NCBI GenBank assembly: GCA_018806915.1
Contig: JAGKQI010000089.1
Coordinates: 186,001-250,000, forward strand
Length of the DNA stretch: 64,000 bases
Source: Phytophthora colocasiae
Taxonomy: Eukaryota > Oomycota > Peronosporomycetes > Peronosporales > Peronosporaceae
Reading direction: 5' to 3'
The position numbers and the translations under genes were made by a program. The notes under the pieces are model-generated. The model searched no databases and was not told where the DNA came from. It worked only from the letters and a program-made list of their open reading frames with translations. Each line of letters begins with the position of its first letter. Within the stretch, counting starts at the first letter, position 1. Below, piece by piece: positions 54,363-64,000 of this stretch.

Positions 54363-54367
54363 GATGC

Positions 54368-54798
54368 AGCCGCGGAAAAAGAGCATGATGACGGAACCGC
54401 TAGTCGCGAAGAAACAACTGTTGGAGATTCGTGAAGGTATTTCGGCCCGACAGTTTGTGTTGATGCCGATCAACTTGAGTGGAGTTCACTGGGTCAGCTT
54501 GGCGATCGACGGAAGCTCTAAAACGGTTCACCTGTATGACAGCATGGGCGTGAGCAAGAACATGAAGCGTCTGAAAGCCATTGCGTTGGAGATCATCTCC
54601 GCGATGCCGGACAACTACAGCGACGTGAACGTTGACGGACCTCGGCAGAGAGATAGCGACAGCTGTGGCGTGCTTGCATGCCTCTCCCTCTGGAAGGCCG
54701 TGTCAAGCGATGCACCAACAGACGTGTCGTCTGCTGGTATCACCATGCTACGTTGGAAGATGCTGTACGAAAGCTTGAAGTTGAAGCGCCGCTGCTAA
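54368..54798 (+). pseudogene. Ulp1 (C48) protease part of the MULE gene, 3' of the insertion
   Basis: Continuation of the gene at 42767-46489. It has the catalytic His in LSGVHWVSLAID, the Asp in VHLYDSMG, the Gln/Cys region RQRDSDSCGVLACLSLW and a helical end. Together with WLNDNAIRAF upstream this is a complete Ulp1-type cysteine protease with His-Asp-Gln-Cys. Ulp1-bearing MULEs are known from plants (Kaonashi). Target restored: the codons before the insert run directly on to this frame. Confidence 0.88.
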
Positions 54799-55327
54799 GT
54801 ATAGGTCACGACGAGGTATTGTGTTCGAAGCACAATGGTTAATACATGGCATTTACCTGGACGATACTCGTGTTCATATTTGCCATACCTGGCCGAAATG
54901 ATTGGTTCAGCTGCGACTGTGATGGCCGACAAAACATTATTTTCATCACTTGGGCTTTTGCTCGTGAAGCGTTCACATGACTTTTCCAGGTATCAGGGCT
55001 ACCGATACCTGTGTAATATTTGGATGGTATTTTATTTCTTCCATCAACGAAAACCTGAAAGGAAACTGGTCGAGATCTGGAATATACCTGCATCTGAGTA
55101 AACCTAGCCCTTTACATCTGATCCAGGATACCTGGGCAGGAGACTCGTCCTTTTCTATTCCCAGGTCCGTCGTTCGGAACGAGTACTGTAACCAGTATTC
55201 GTCTTCATCATCACGCCTGACTCCCGGTCAACTCCCGGACACTCTGTCTCTCGACCATTTCGCAACCAGCCGACAACTGCCCAAGTCTCTACGTCCAGGC
55301 AGTTCTCCCAATTGTCAAAGAGTTGAC

Positions 55328-56743
55328 ATGGTCTCCACTACTTCCGAGACGGCCTTTGCCACCAACCCTGTATGGCACGACCCGACCGACGTGCAAGTCC
55401 GCAAGATCATGATGGCCAGGCTTCGGAGTCATCCGGCGTTGGCACAACACCACCCGATCCTGCAGACGCAAGAAGACACCGGCAATAGTCCGTCCCTATT
55501 GCAGCGACTGGAATGGATGCTGTACCATTCCGCAGGATCCTTAGGCGAATATCTGCATCAACCATCGCTTGAACGACGTGTGCAAGGCCTCGTGACCCAC
55601 TACAAGCGCAAACGGTGTGATACGGAGCCCAGTGAGACTGTGATGGCGGCTATCCGAGCTTCCGCTGCTAAGCGCCATCGACCCCGGTTGACAATTACCG
55701 AAGAAGAGATCCGCAACTGTAGTGTCGGTGCTAGAGGGTGCGTGCTCAACAGCAATTTGGACTTGCTACACCACGTTTGCAGCTTTCTGGACGGTAAGGA
55801 CGTGCTGCGCTGCCGTGCCGTCAACAAGTTCCTGTACCTCCACGCGCCGACCTTCGTGAGGTCTCTGCATATCGATGCGGCTTCAGCTTCGGCTTCTATT
55901 GCAGAGACTCGGAACCGTGGAGATGGCGCTGCCAGTGGCCTCAGTACTTTACTGCATGAATGCAAGAATCTTACGAGTCTCACAATCTCGAACCAGATAA
56001 ACCAGACACATCTCAAGGCCGGTGTAGTGTTCCCTAGAGCCTTGACAGCTTCTACTTACATGGCTTCGCTCGCAACGGCTTCGTTCGGGCACCAATTGGT
56101 TCGTGAAGTGTCCAACGCGTTGGAAGATGGAGCATGTCCACAACTGGAGAGACTGGAGCTACTTGCTCCATTTGACTTTGCAAGTGAAAGCGATGCAGTT
56201 TTCACGGTGCTACAAGCACTAACGGACTCCAAGGACCGGAAACCGCTACAGCACTTGGTGCTGGACGCAACTTTCCTCGGTGATCACGGCGTTGAAAATC
56301 TTGCTGAGATGTTTGAGATGCAAGACACATTCTTCCAACACCTGCGGACATTGACTGTGCGCAACAATTTCATGGGCGAAACTGGCTGTCGAGCGCTGCT
56401 GGAAGCTCTCGAGCCATTCAGCGAACTGGAGGTGCTGGATCTCAGCCGTAACATCCTCACGGACACGGATGCTTTTGGGTTGGCAGATTTGCTCGACAAT
56501 CCTGTGACAGACACGATGGAGGATGATCACAAGGTCTCGTCTGAGGACTTCTACGTGCTTGGACTCGCAGATCTGCGCACGCTCAAACTGCAGGAAAACT
56601 TCATCACTTGTGACGGGTTTCACGCTATCACAAATTGTGATTCACAATCGCCCTGTGTTCTCGTGAAGAATTTGTGGTTACGGTGGGTGATGCCACAGAG
56701 TACAGTGATGAAGAGGACGAAGAAGGAGAAGGGATGGAAGTAG
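55328..56743 (+). CDS. KIX-like / F-box-like / LRR protein, paralogue 2
   Basis: 471 aa from ATG 55328 (the frame is open 117 codons upstream into MULE-flank DNA, without similarity). Residues 17-95 hold the KIX-like helices (VQVRKIMMARLRSHPALAQH, SLLQRLEWMLYHSAGSLGEYL, LERRVQGLV). Then a basic stretch, an F-box-like segment (LDLLHHVCSFLDGKDVLRCRAVNKFLYLHAP) and LRRs (LQHLVLDATFLGDHGVENLA, LRTLTVRNNFMGETGCRALL, LEVLDLSRNILTDTDAFGL, LRTLKLQENFITCDGFHAI). The order and the NNF-x-GE-x-GCRALL repeat match paralogue 1. The last 25 residues are basic and probably not native: another frame from about 56664 gives an acidic tail ending EVDQEH at 56757. Confidence 0.75.
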   Translation: MVSTTSETAFATNPVWHDPTDVQVRKIMMARLRSHPALAQHHPILQTQEDTGNSPSLLQRLEWMLYHSAGSLGEYLHQPSLERRVQGLVTHYKRKRCDTEPSETVMAAIRASAAKRHRPRLTITEEEIRNCSVGARGCVLNSNLDLLHHVCSFLDGKDVLRCRAVNKFLYLHAPTFVRSLHIDAASASASIAETRNRGDGAASGLSTLLHECKNLTSLTISNQINQTHLKAGVVFPRALTASTYMASLATASFGHQLVREVSNALEDGACPQLERLELLAPFDFASESDAVFTVLQALTDSKDRKPLQHLVLDATFLGDHGVENLAEMFEMQDTFFQHLRTLTVRNNFMGETGCRALLEALEPFSELEVLDLSRNILTDTDAFGLADLLDNPVTDTMEDDHKVSSEDFYVLGLADLRTLKLQENFITCDGFHAITNCDSQSPCVLVKNLWLRWVMPQSTVMKRTKKEKGWK

Positions 56744-56857
56744 ATCAAGAACACTAAAATATTTATGAGCTAAACCAACTTGAAATCAATCTAAATAGAG
56801 AAAACTTGTATCGCAGTGCAATGACCGGAGCTGGCCGCCACCATAATTACTGATGCA

Positions 56858-59410
56858 ATGGCAGCTTCGAGGCAGGGTGACGAAGAAGAGGAAGAACGCA
56901 GAGCTCTTGAACGCGAATTGGCGACTGAATTGACTGCGTTAACAGCCGACGACGTGGAGTTTGACGTAAGCTGGAACGGAGAAGTTGACCAGAGCTATAA
57001 AGTTGTCGACTGGGCGGGTAGAGATGGAGGAAGCGAGATGGACTATGTGCGTTTGGACCTCAACAAGGTGTTGCAGCAGGTGGCCACAACTTCAGATGAA
57101 AGACAGGATTTGCACGGCCAAACGTGGGAGTTGCTGCTGCAAAGTGTCGAGCGTAGCGACCGTGAGTTCTTCCAGCCTTGTCATGAATACTTGAGTGAAA
57201 TTCGTACATCAATTCTTCAAGTGGAAGCTTCACAACAGCAAGTTATCGCTAAAGTCTACAAAGACACAACTCAACCGAGTCTTCAACCTGCTGAAACTTT
57301 CCAACCTGAACAATCTCCAGCGCCAAATCCTGTAGACGAATGTCGAGGAGAGAGTGACATTTCGAAACTAAATACCGATACGAGAGGTAACTCGTTCAAA
57401 CCTCAAAACCTACTACTGGCAGACGAGTGTCAAGGAGCTACTACTATTCAGGAATTACATGTTGACACGATGGTGCAAACCCTTGTTGGTGAAGATGTCG
57501 TCGAGTCTCCAGTTCCAAATTCTCTTGATAACCCGACTGGAATTTCTTCATTTGCAGAGGAAGACACTCAAACCATCGCAATTGATCCGAATGACGACGA
57601 AAGTTTGCAGAAGGAGCTGCAGTCTATCGAAAAGCAGCACGAAGCTCGGCGATTACGACGTGCGAAGGCTCAAGCTCGATACGAGAAAGAACAAGCGGAA
57701 GCAGCTCAACTTTTTCTCCAGCTGCACGAAGAATTTGAAACCCAAGAGAGAAATGCGGCAATAACTCGTCGTGAGGCTCAAGAACGATCCCTGATGACCA
57801 ATGAAGAAGTATTTTGTCGACAATTTGCTGCTGCTGAGCGTGAAAAACAAGAATATTTGTCAATGAGCATTGCTGACAACGAATCTCGTTATTTTGCAGT
57901 CGAGTTGACTCGATTACAGGAAGCTATCGACAATGAGATCATCCTGATGGAAGTTGAAGATCGAGCGGTTCGAAATCGAATGAAAATGGAATGGCAAAAG
58001 CAAAAAGCTGCTGCCAAATGTCATTTCAGTGCAGTATTACTGAGACTGGTAAATTATCACGAAACTCAACGACAAATTCAAGCTCACCAAACGAAACGAG
58101 AGCTTCGTGAATGTGTGGAGATGCGAGCTGAAGAAGCTCAAACGTGGCGGTTAATAGCCGAACTCTACGCTCTTCGTGAGCGACAGGAACGTGAAAGAAA
58201 TCAGGCGTTAATGTCTGATGAAGATAATTTGTCCAAGGTATTTGAACAGCTACAGAGACAACAGAAGCGAGAGGAAGATTGTCGTGCTTTCATGGCCGAA
58301 GAAGAGAAACGAAGTCATTTAGCGTGGATTTTCATTGTGAATTTGGAGCTCGTACAAAAGCAGAATGAAGAACACTCCCTTATTGCTATGAAGCTTGAAG
58401 AAGAGCGTTGTCGATGTGCCTGGAAATATTTATCCGAACTTGAAGCAAAAGAACGTGAAATTCATCGGTTACGGGCTTTGAGTAACTTTTCGACAGGTTT
58501 CCAGAAGATTGAATGTGCACTTCGACAGTACGCAGTGATAACGTGTTTCGAGAAATGGATGTGGTGGACTGAGAAGAGAATTGAGGAAGAAAATCTTCGA
58601 TCTGTCGCAGAGTTTGAAGCTGCGACGAGAATTCAAATATGGCATCGATCACGCCGGAAACGACAACCATTTGACTTACAACCTCCTTTTATCCTCGAAG
58701 ATGTCAGCGATGAAGAGCAGCCGCAAGTCGAAGACGACGAGATTTATGCTAACTCACCGCGAAACCAAGAAGCGGCACTGCGTTTGCAATCAACTTTCCG
58801 AGGTTTTCACGTGCGCCGGAAGTTTGAAAACGCTATTGCACTGGCCCAAGTGGTTGGAGAACATGAAGATGGAGAATTCAATGCAGTAGACCTAGACGAC
58901 CTCATAGAACTCCCTCCTGAACTGGTCGAAGGCTGGGAAGATCCTGTGCTGCCACCTTCCTCGGTTCTTTCTCAACGACAATACCCGGAACCAGAGAGTT
59001 CGGAACATGAAGAAGTTCGAGCGAATCTCGATAACAACAATGCAGAGAGGTTATATAGTGAAGAGTTAGCAGACACCAAGCCATTGATCCCTCCAGAACC
59101 TAAAAAGCCTGCAAAGGAACATACGTTGGCAGTAATACTATGGAACAAGATGAAGCGAGTCAAGCAACGTCAGCAGTACTCCCAACAAGAGCGGAAACGG
59201 CAACAAGACCCGATCTACCGAGTCCGGAAGCTGCTGAATGGCAAGTCCAATGGCACAAACCAAAGTCACGGCTGCCAAACCCCACAGGGAAGTGTAAAAG
59301 TGTCCAATATGGTCTCCTGGTCATCAAACAACAATGCCAAGAAAAAGCCAAAAGTAAAATTGCCGTCTTTGGTGGAGCGACTACGCAAACAAACAATGGC
59401 TGAGCGATGA
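56858..59410 (+). CDS. IQ-motif, coiled-coil protein, LRRIQ1-like N-terminal part
   Basis: 850-aa intronless frame. It starts with an acidic segment (EEEEERRALERELATEL), a beta-like stretch, and two spacer blocks. Residues 240-600 form a long Glu/Arg/Gln-rich coiled coil. Two IQ motifs are seen: AATRIQIWHRSRRKRQ and AALRLQSTFRGFHVRRKFE, likely calmodulin-binding. The C-terminus is basic. The pattern resembles the N-terminal part of LRRIQ1, a ciliary/axonemal candidate, but no LRRs follow here. Convergent with the BART-domain gene. Confidence 0.75.
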   Translation: MAASRQGDEEEEERRALERELATELTALTADDVEFDVSWNGEVDQSYKVVDWAGRDGGSEMDYVRLDLNKVLQQVATTSDERQDLHGQTWELLLQSVERSDREFFQPCHEYLSEIRTSILQVEASQQQVIAKVYKDTTQPSLQPAETFQPEQSPAPNPVDECRGESDISKLNTDTRGNSFKPQNLLLADECQGATTIQELHVDTMVQTLVGEDVVESPVPNSLDNPTGISSFAEEDTQTIAIDPNDDESLQKELQSIEKQHEARRLRRAKAQARYEKEQAEAAQLFLQLHEEFETQERNAAITRREAQERSLMTNEEVFCRQFAAAEREKQEYLSMSIADNESRYFAVELTRLQEAIDNEIILMEVEDRAVRNRMKMEWQKQKAAAKCHFSAVLLRLVNYHETQRQIQAHQTKRELRECVEMRAEEAQTWRLIAELYALRERQERERNQALMSDEDNLSKVFEQLQRQQKREEDCRAFMAEEEKRSHLAWIFIVNLELVQKQNEEHSLIAMKLEEERCRCAWKYLSELEAKEREIHRLRALSNFSTGFQKIECALRQYAVITCFEKWMWWTEKRIEEENLRSVAEFEAATRIQIWHRSRRKRQPFDLQPPFILEDVSDEEQPQVEDDEIYANSPRNQEAALRLQSTFRGFHVRRKFENAIALAQVVGEHEDGEFNAVDLDDLIELPPELVEGWEDPVLPPSSVLSQRQYPEPESSEHEEVRANLDNNNAERLYSEELADTKPLIPPEPKKPAKEHTLAVILWNKMKRVKQRQQYSQQERKRQQDPIYRVRKLLNGKSNGTNQSHGCQTPQGSVKVSNMVSWSSNNNAKKKPKVKLPSLVERLRKQTMAER

Positions 59411-59426
59411 AAACACTGGAATTGTT

Positions 59427-59517
59427 ACAGTGCGTTACCAGAGACGAGCTAACGTTTGGCCAGCATCGCGGAACAGTGCGTTACCAGAGACGAGCTAACG
59501 TTTGGCCAGCATCGCGG
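59427..59517. repeat. 46-bp tandem duplication at the BART gene's 3' end
   Basis: Two copies (59427-59472, 59473-59517) of a unit beginning ACAGTGCGTTACCAGAGACG. The second copy contains the last codons and stop of the BART-domain gene, so the first copy duplicates its 3' end into the 3' UTR. Confidence 0.9.
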
Positions 59518-60112
59518 TCTCCTTCGTTTGACGCATCATCAGCACGAACACGTCAAAGTCTGCAGTGGCCACCAAGATCTCGGAGCACAAGACGGTTCCT
59601 GATTGACGGTCGATCTCGTAAGCTCGACGAACCATCTCGTAAAACTCGTGCACTGTAGCTCCCTGGGAGCGGATATACGCTTTCAAGGCAAGAGAATTAG
59701 CCGCTATTACGACCGGTAGAGTGTATGTGGACCTACCTTCTAGCTTTTCCTCGAAGAGAGCGAGGAATTTGTTGTAGATATCCGTGTATCTGCCGAATAG
59801 AATTTAGTTTTGATCGATTTGAAGTCTTCAATTCACGAAAACTTACTCGAGTTTCATTTCGTCGCTGTCCAGATCGAAAGCGTGGCAATGAAGCTCTGCA
59901 AACGTCTCGAACGTATGCGCGAACTCGTCATTGTCGAAGAAAAAGGAAATGACTTTGTTCACGAGGTCGTTCTTGTCGGGGTCGTCGGTGCTCCCATCGT
60001 CATCTTTGGCACTTGCCTTCTCAGCCACCTGAGATTTGGATTCACTTGATCCAGTTGGATGATCCTTCTCACCAGCCTTCTCGTCCTCGTAGTTTTTGCT
60101 CTCACTAGGCAT
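59495..60112 (-). CDS. BART / ARL2BP-domain protein
   Basis: Three exons, 59847-60112, 59737-59789, 59495-59679; 167 aa from ATG 60112. The first 45 residues are acidic and low-complexity. The domain begins VNKVISFFFDNDEFAHTFETFAELHCHAFD (the family pattern of a helix with an FFxDDEF-like motif), continues LEYTDIYNKFLALFEEKLEAYI across two splices and ends FDVFVLMMRQTKE. This fits the BART domain of ARL2BP/CFAP36, which binds ARL2/ARL3 GTPases and acts at cilia and mitochondria. ARL2BP versus CFAP36 cannot be decided by eye. Confidence 0.78.
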
Positions 60113-61028
60113 TGTCACTCAGATCGTTCTCGTTTGACAGAGTTGGGGGATGAACAAGCAGCAGTTTCAACATTGCGGACTCTTCATATCGAAACTTCTC
60201 GTTTATTTATTCCGAGTATCACAAGTTTCCGGTCACTCTTTTTTTACTTGAGTTAACTATAGAATGGGTCGAGACCTGATTTACTGTGACCACGCAAGTG
60301 GTCACTTTACAACTACTTGGTTTTTGCATGCAGGTTGGAGGGCTCTGGTGTGGCCCCTCTGCTCCCGCAATGCAAATCTGGAACTGCCAAGACGTATACT
60401 TGATGTTTGTATGGAGATTTCGGTGACCACACGATGGTGTGACCACTTCGCTGTCACCCACGGATACCCTTGTCAGTAAAAACATGAAATCATGGTGACA
60501 AGAATCTGCTCGTTTGCCAGTCAACAATTCGGGAAATCATGGATGTCCGACGGGGATTTCGGTGGATACTAGAGCTGTCGACGTCGATGGGCCAGGACGT
60601 CTTTTCGAACACTCACAGACGACGTCTGGTCGGTGTCACGCGACGTCGAGTCGACATCCCGTCGACATCCCTTCCATAGTGATCGCTGATTGGTTCATGT
60701 TGTGCTTGGTGAGCCAATCACCTCAAAGCCTCTCATTACCTCGTTGAATTTGCGTCATGACCCTCACGAACGATCCTCCCTAGCAGGAACCCTGTTGGAG
60801 CCGTGAACTCAGCAGTGATCTCGTGCAAGTGTCGGCACATAGCAGGCTCTTTTGTAGGCAGCGATCTCTCACAATGGACAGCGATTTCGATGGCGAGACC
60901 AGTAGAAGCCTCTTCGCTACTCCTAAGTCAAGGGAACTTCAAATTCATGTTTAACACAGTCAAGGTCGCGGTCTACACAGAAGAAGCGAGCACCAGCTTC
61001 CCCTGGGTCAAACTTAGCTTCTCCTCCC
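60113..61028. other. Intergenic, no supported gene
   Basis: About 915 bp. There is a short hairpin near 60281-60303 (GTGACCAC...GTGGTCAC) and several TCGAC/GACGTC-rich stretches at 60570-60665. The left end of the hAT element may lie here but I could not fix it. Confidence 0.4.
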
Positions 61029-63654
61029 ATGCACGTGACGATTCGTGGACAGAGATCCGACGAGATGCACGAATACTATGAGGACGGCAGACACTTTTCA
61101 ACTCCTCAGCCAAAGGAAGATCTGCTTCGAAGGCACCTTCGACGCAGCGAAAACAATCATCCCAGAAGAAGCGCAAATCAACTCCCAAACAGCCAAGATC
61201 AACCCCCCAGAGATCACGAAACAGGATCAGGATCCCTTCTCCGGTTGAATCCAGGTCTCACCGAGTGGAGTTATCGCAACCAACAACGGGATTTCAGACG
61301 TACGACACTACCAGCCTTCGGCATTGCCCTGCAGGAGAGCATTTGCCGTACCGAAAGATCACAGCGAGTAAAAGCAAACTGGCAGTTTATTGTGTGTATT
61401 GCTCACGATGAGCACGCCAATGTCCCGAGAGATCAACTCACGCGTGACCATGCTAGGTGCTTCTACTGCCTAAGCTGCGAGATTGAGCTGCCAATTCGAA
61501 AGGGAAAGAGCATTGTCGCTCCACACATGAAAAACGTCCACCCCGACGAATTGCTTGCTTTCCAAGAAAAAGAACGGCTTCAAAAGGAAAAGGATGCTTC
61601 GCGTCAACTGACCAACGTTTTCATGGAGTCCGGTTCGTCTGAGCAGACCGTGTTTAACGCAATTGTATCGCAGTGGGTTGGTACTTCTCTACGACCTATG
61701 AGTATTGTCGAGGATCAAGGGCTGATAGAAGTCATACGGTTTGCGAATAATGCAAAGACGCAGCTATCGATTCCTTCACGCCAAACAGTTGCTGAAGGCG
61801 TCCATGCCAAGGCCAGTCAGTATCGTTTGTCGCTTCGCCTCCGTCTTGCAGATGACGATGAATGCTATTTTTTTCTCTTTCCTCGGACATTTGGACCTCC
61901 CTAAAACGCGAGAGCTTCATCAGCCTCACGCTTCACTACGTGGACTCAACCTTTGATTTTCATTCGTGGACGCTTGAAGTGACTGAAATTCCTGGCAAAC
62001 ATGACGGTGATGCTATTGCTGACGTTCTCGTTCGATGTTTCTCGTGGTGGCGCCTTGACCCGAAGCGATGTGTGATTTTCCTGCGAGATGGAGCAACGAA
62101 TATGATCAAGGCTTGCACTACACTAGGTCTGCGGCACATGTCCTGCTCAGCGCACTCACTACATCTAGTTGTTGGGGGCGCGCTTTTGATAAAAAGTAAC
62201 GAACGAACCACTATCACTAGAGATGGAATCGGCTCCACTGGCTGTCAGCGTGGAAATCAAACTGTGGACGTTGAAACTGTGCCTGCTTTTGTTGACTCAA
62301 GTATCAGTATGGCTCCAGGTGTAATTTTGCAGCGATCGTGGTGGATGGATGATCAATTGGAGGAGCTGGAAGGAGCTGATGACACCCAAAATGTTGACTC
62401 TCAAAGTGAACCATTCGAGTGGATTAATGACGCTGATATAGATGATCTTTGCGATTCTGTGGCAACATTTGTCAGTATGGTTGAGGCATCTTCCTACACC
62501 GAGATTAGTTCCGATGACATGGAGGCTGTACGCAAAATTGTGCTCCAGTTTCGAAAGCTGTCAACGTACTTTCATCACTCCCAAAAAGGATCGAATCGGC
62601 TGGAAAAGCTACAGGCCGATAAAAAGACCCCTCTCGACGTCATGAACGACTGCCCGACTAGATGGAATAGCACGTTTACGATGCTTCAGCGGTTCGTTGA
62701 TTTAAAGGGAGCGCTGGAGAAGTTTTTTTACGTATCTAGAAACCCCCGCTGGCAAGAAGGAGTTTGATGATCGATCTGTAAAAAAATTAAAGCTGCCTAT
62801 GCCAGAGGAGTGGCTCACGATTCGATGCCTTGTTGTTCTTCTTGCTCCGTTCAGCGTTGCCTCTGACCAGCTCGGCGCTGAGTCATATCCTACGTTAGTT
62901 TCGCTGTACTTTGTCATTTCTTCCCTGAAGGCAGTTCTCCGGAATGAAGGAATGTTTTGCGAAGTCATTACGACAACGATGGAGACTGAATCTTACGCTT
63001 GCCAAGTGCATATGAAGATGCAATCAGTGCGAAAAAGCTTCCTTACATTGATGGAACAACGTTTTGACTCTGCAACGGAGGAAGAAATTCTCTGGATATC
63101 ACTACTAGACCCGTATACGACGAATTCAGGTCTTTACACTATGCATCAACGAGACCAAGCAAAGGAACGTCTGCTGGAGGAGATGCTGGGTGTAAAGCGT
63201 GCATCCGTTGAGACCACGTATCAACCCCTACGGCCAGCATTTCATAGTCCCGAAAAAGGCCATCAGCGATCCTAAAGAGAAGGCACGTCGAGAAATGCAA
63301 GAATTGGTTTACACACCCAGGGTAAATGGTGAGGCGCAGGTTACGAGCGACGAAGTCTTAAAACTTTCGTGCCGGCAGGAATTGGAAAGGTATATCCACA
63401 GTTCTTGTGAGGCAAGCCTGGGCAACACCGATCAAAGTCCATTATCACCACTTTCCTGGTGGAAAACGCATCACTTCAACTTCCCTGTCATTGCCACACT
63501 TGCGCGAAAATGGCTGGGTTGTGTGGCGTCATCGGTGCCGTCAGAGCGAGCTTTCTCCACCGCCGGCAACACGATTACTAAGCGACGAAGCGCTCTTAAA
63601 GCTGACACCGTCCGCGACATAATTTTCATGGCCCAAAACGTGACGGCGGCTTGA
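61029..63654 (+). pseudogene. hAT-family transposase, frameshifted
   Basis: One ancestral protein split over four frames: 61029-61904 (BED-like zinc finger CFYCLSCEIELPIRKG with HMKNVHPDEL), 61862-62767 (RNase H-like core DIWTSLKRESFISLTLHYVD, RCVIFLRDGATNMIKA, MSCSAHSLHLVV, NDCPTRWNSTF), 62799-63275 (VASDQLGAESYPT, RFDSATEEEILWISLLDPYT) and 63199-63654 (the hAT dimerisation domain WWKTHHFNFPVIATLARKWLG, SSVPSERAFSTAGNTITKRRSAL). Breaks are near 61865 (inside a T run), 62750 and 63220. Catalytic and dimerisation blocks are all present. Its frame changes are all single indels. Confidence 0.85.
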
Positions 63655-64000
63655 ACCTGTTTCCCTGAGTGCAGATAATTTCGAGTACACATTCAATTGA
63701 GAAGCATCAACTATATATGATGCCATTAATGACAAAACCTTTCTTCGTGCCTGTTATACAAGTTTCACTTCATGGGGATGTAACATCTTGGCTTAATGGC
63801 ACTACAGTGAGTGATGCGCAGCATATTTTTCTTCCCGATCACTTCAGGTCAATGTCTTGCTTACTGTGGTGAAAATCAGCAGCAAAGCTGAGTTCTAGAC
63901 TCTTCGCGTACGTTTTGCCGTTGTGATCTCCAGCTTTAGCCGCCTGACTGGAAGCTGTTCATCACCCAGACCACCTTCATTGGTACTTCCCTGCTACCCA
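63655..64000. other. Window end, no supported gene
   Basis: About 345 bp after the transposase. It may contain the right end of the hAT element, but no terminal repeat can be matched. No coding region recognised. Confidence 0.4.

Larger units (their letters stand above)
42590..55150 (+). mobile_element. Mutator-like element (MULE) with Ulp1 domain, split by a Ty3 element
   Basis: Approximate limits. Both edges carry clusters of CAGGTAT (four copies at 42600-42640; ATACCTG/CAGGTAT copies at 54855-55140), taken as subterminal repeats. The single gene encodes MULE transposase plus C48 protease. Without a clear TIR or 9-bp target duplication the ends are uncertain by 100 bp or more. The whole lies between two paralogous LRR genes. 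Without the retrotransposon it would be about 4.7 kb. Confidence 0.6.

Noticed and set aside
1..64000. CRISPR arrays, operons, bacterial promoters
   Set aside because: The window is spliced eukaryotic DNA; the tandem repeats found have no CRISPR-like spacers.

Overview
The window looks like nuclear DNA of an oomycete of the Phytophthora type. The evidence is a gene-dense housekeeping layout with genes a few hundred bases apart, mostly one to five short GT-AG introns of about 50-100 bp, genes for a motile cilium (zoospores), many F-box/LRR and ankyrin proteins, and TE families (Ulp1-carrying MULE, chromodomain Ty3, piggyBac, hAT) that fit this group. The genus is inference; no rRNA, tRNA or species marker is present.

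Layout. 0.4-35.4 kb is a conserved block: a TMEM17-family membrane protein and IFT27 (both ciliary), an acidic Met-rich protein, a DENR-like translation factor with a duplicated N-terminal module, a CLC-6/7-type Cl-/H+ exchanger, PIG-P, COQ6, a CSRNP-like protein, METTL9, DBR1, an oomycete protein of unknown role, a broken ankyrin gene, an RPA34/POLR1G-like protein, AP-3 delta, IER3IP1/Yos1, glutaminyl cyclase, LSM7, COMMD2, a 94-aa protein, GatC, a phosducin-like protein and Ctf4/WDHD1. Between COMMD2 and GatC lie two non-autonomous elements: a 271-bp foldback element (28829-29099) and a 661-bp hAT-like element with an 8-bp target duplication (29672-30332). A 51-bp miniature of the foldback element sits in the shared promoter of the phosducin-like gene and Ctf4.

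35.4-55.2 kb is a transposon island. A decayed piggyBac element (36704-39356, TTAA duplication) sits in a 77-bp tandem array, itself apparently inside an older element. Two paralogous KIX/F-box/LRR-like genes (39838-41286 and 55328-56743) then flank a large MULE whose single gene encodes a DDE transposase, a SWIM zinc finger and a C-terminal Ulp1 (C48) protease. That gene is cut by a complete Ty3/gypsy chromodomain retrotransposon (46490-54362, minus orientation) with a 5-bp GATGC duplication; removing the insert restores the protease frame. Between its chromodomain and 3' LTR, and overlapping the end of pol, the retrotransposon carries an antisense open frame.

56.8-64 kb holds an IQ-motif coiled-coil protein, a BART/ARL2BP-domain protein and a frameshifted hAT transposase.

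Exon structures were worked out by eye from frame continuity, GT-AG sites and family conservation. They are internally consistent but have no transcript support.
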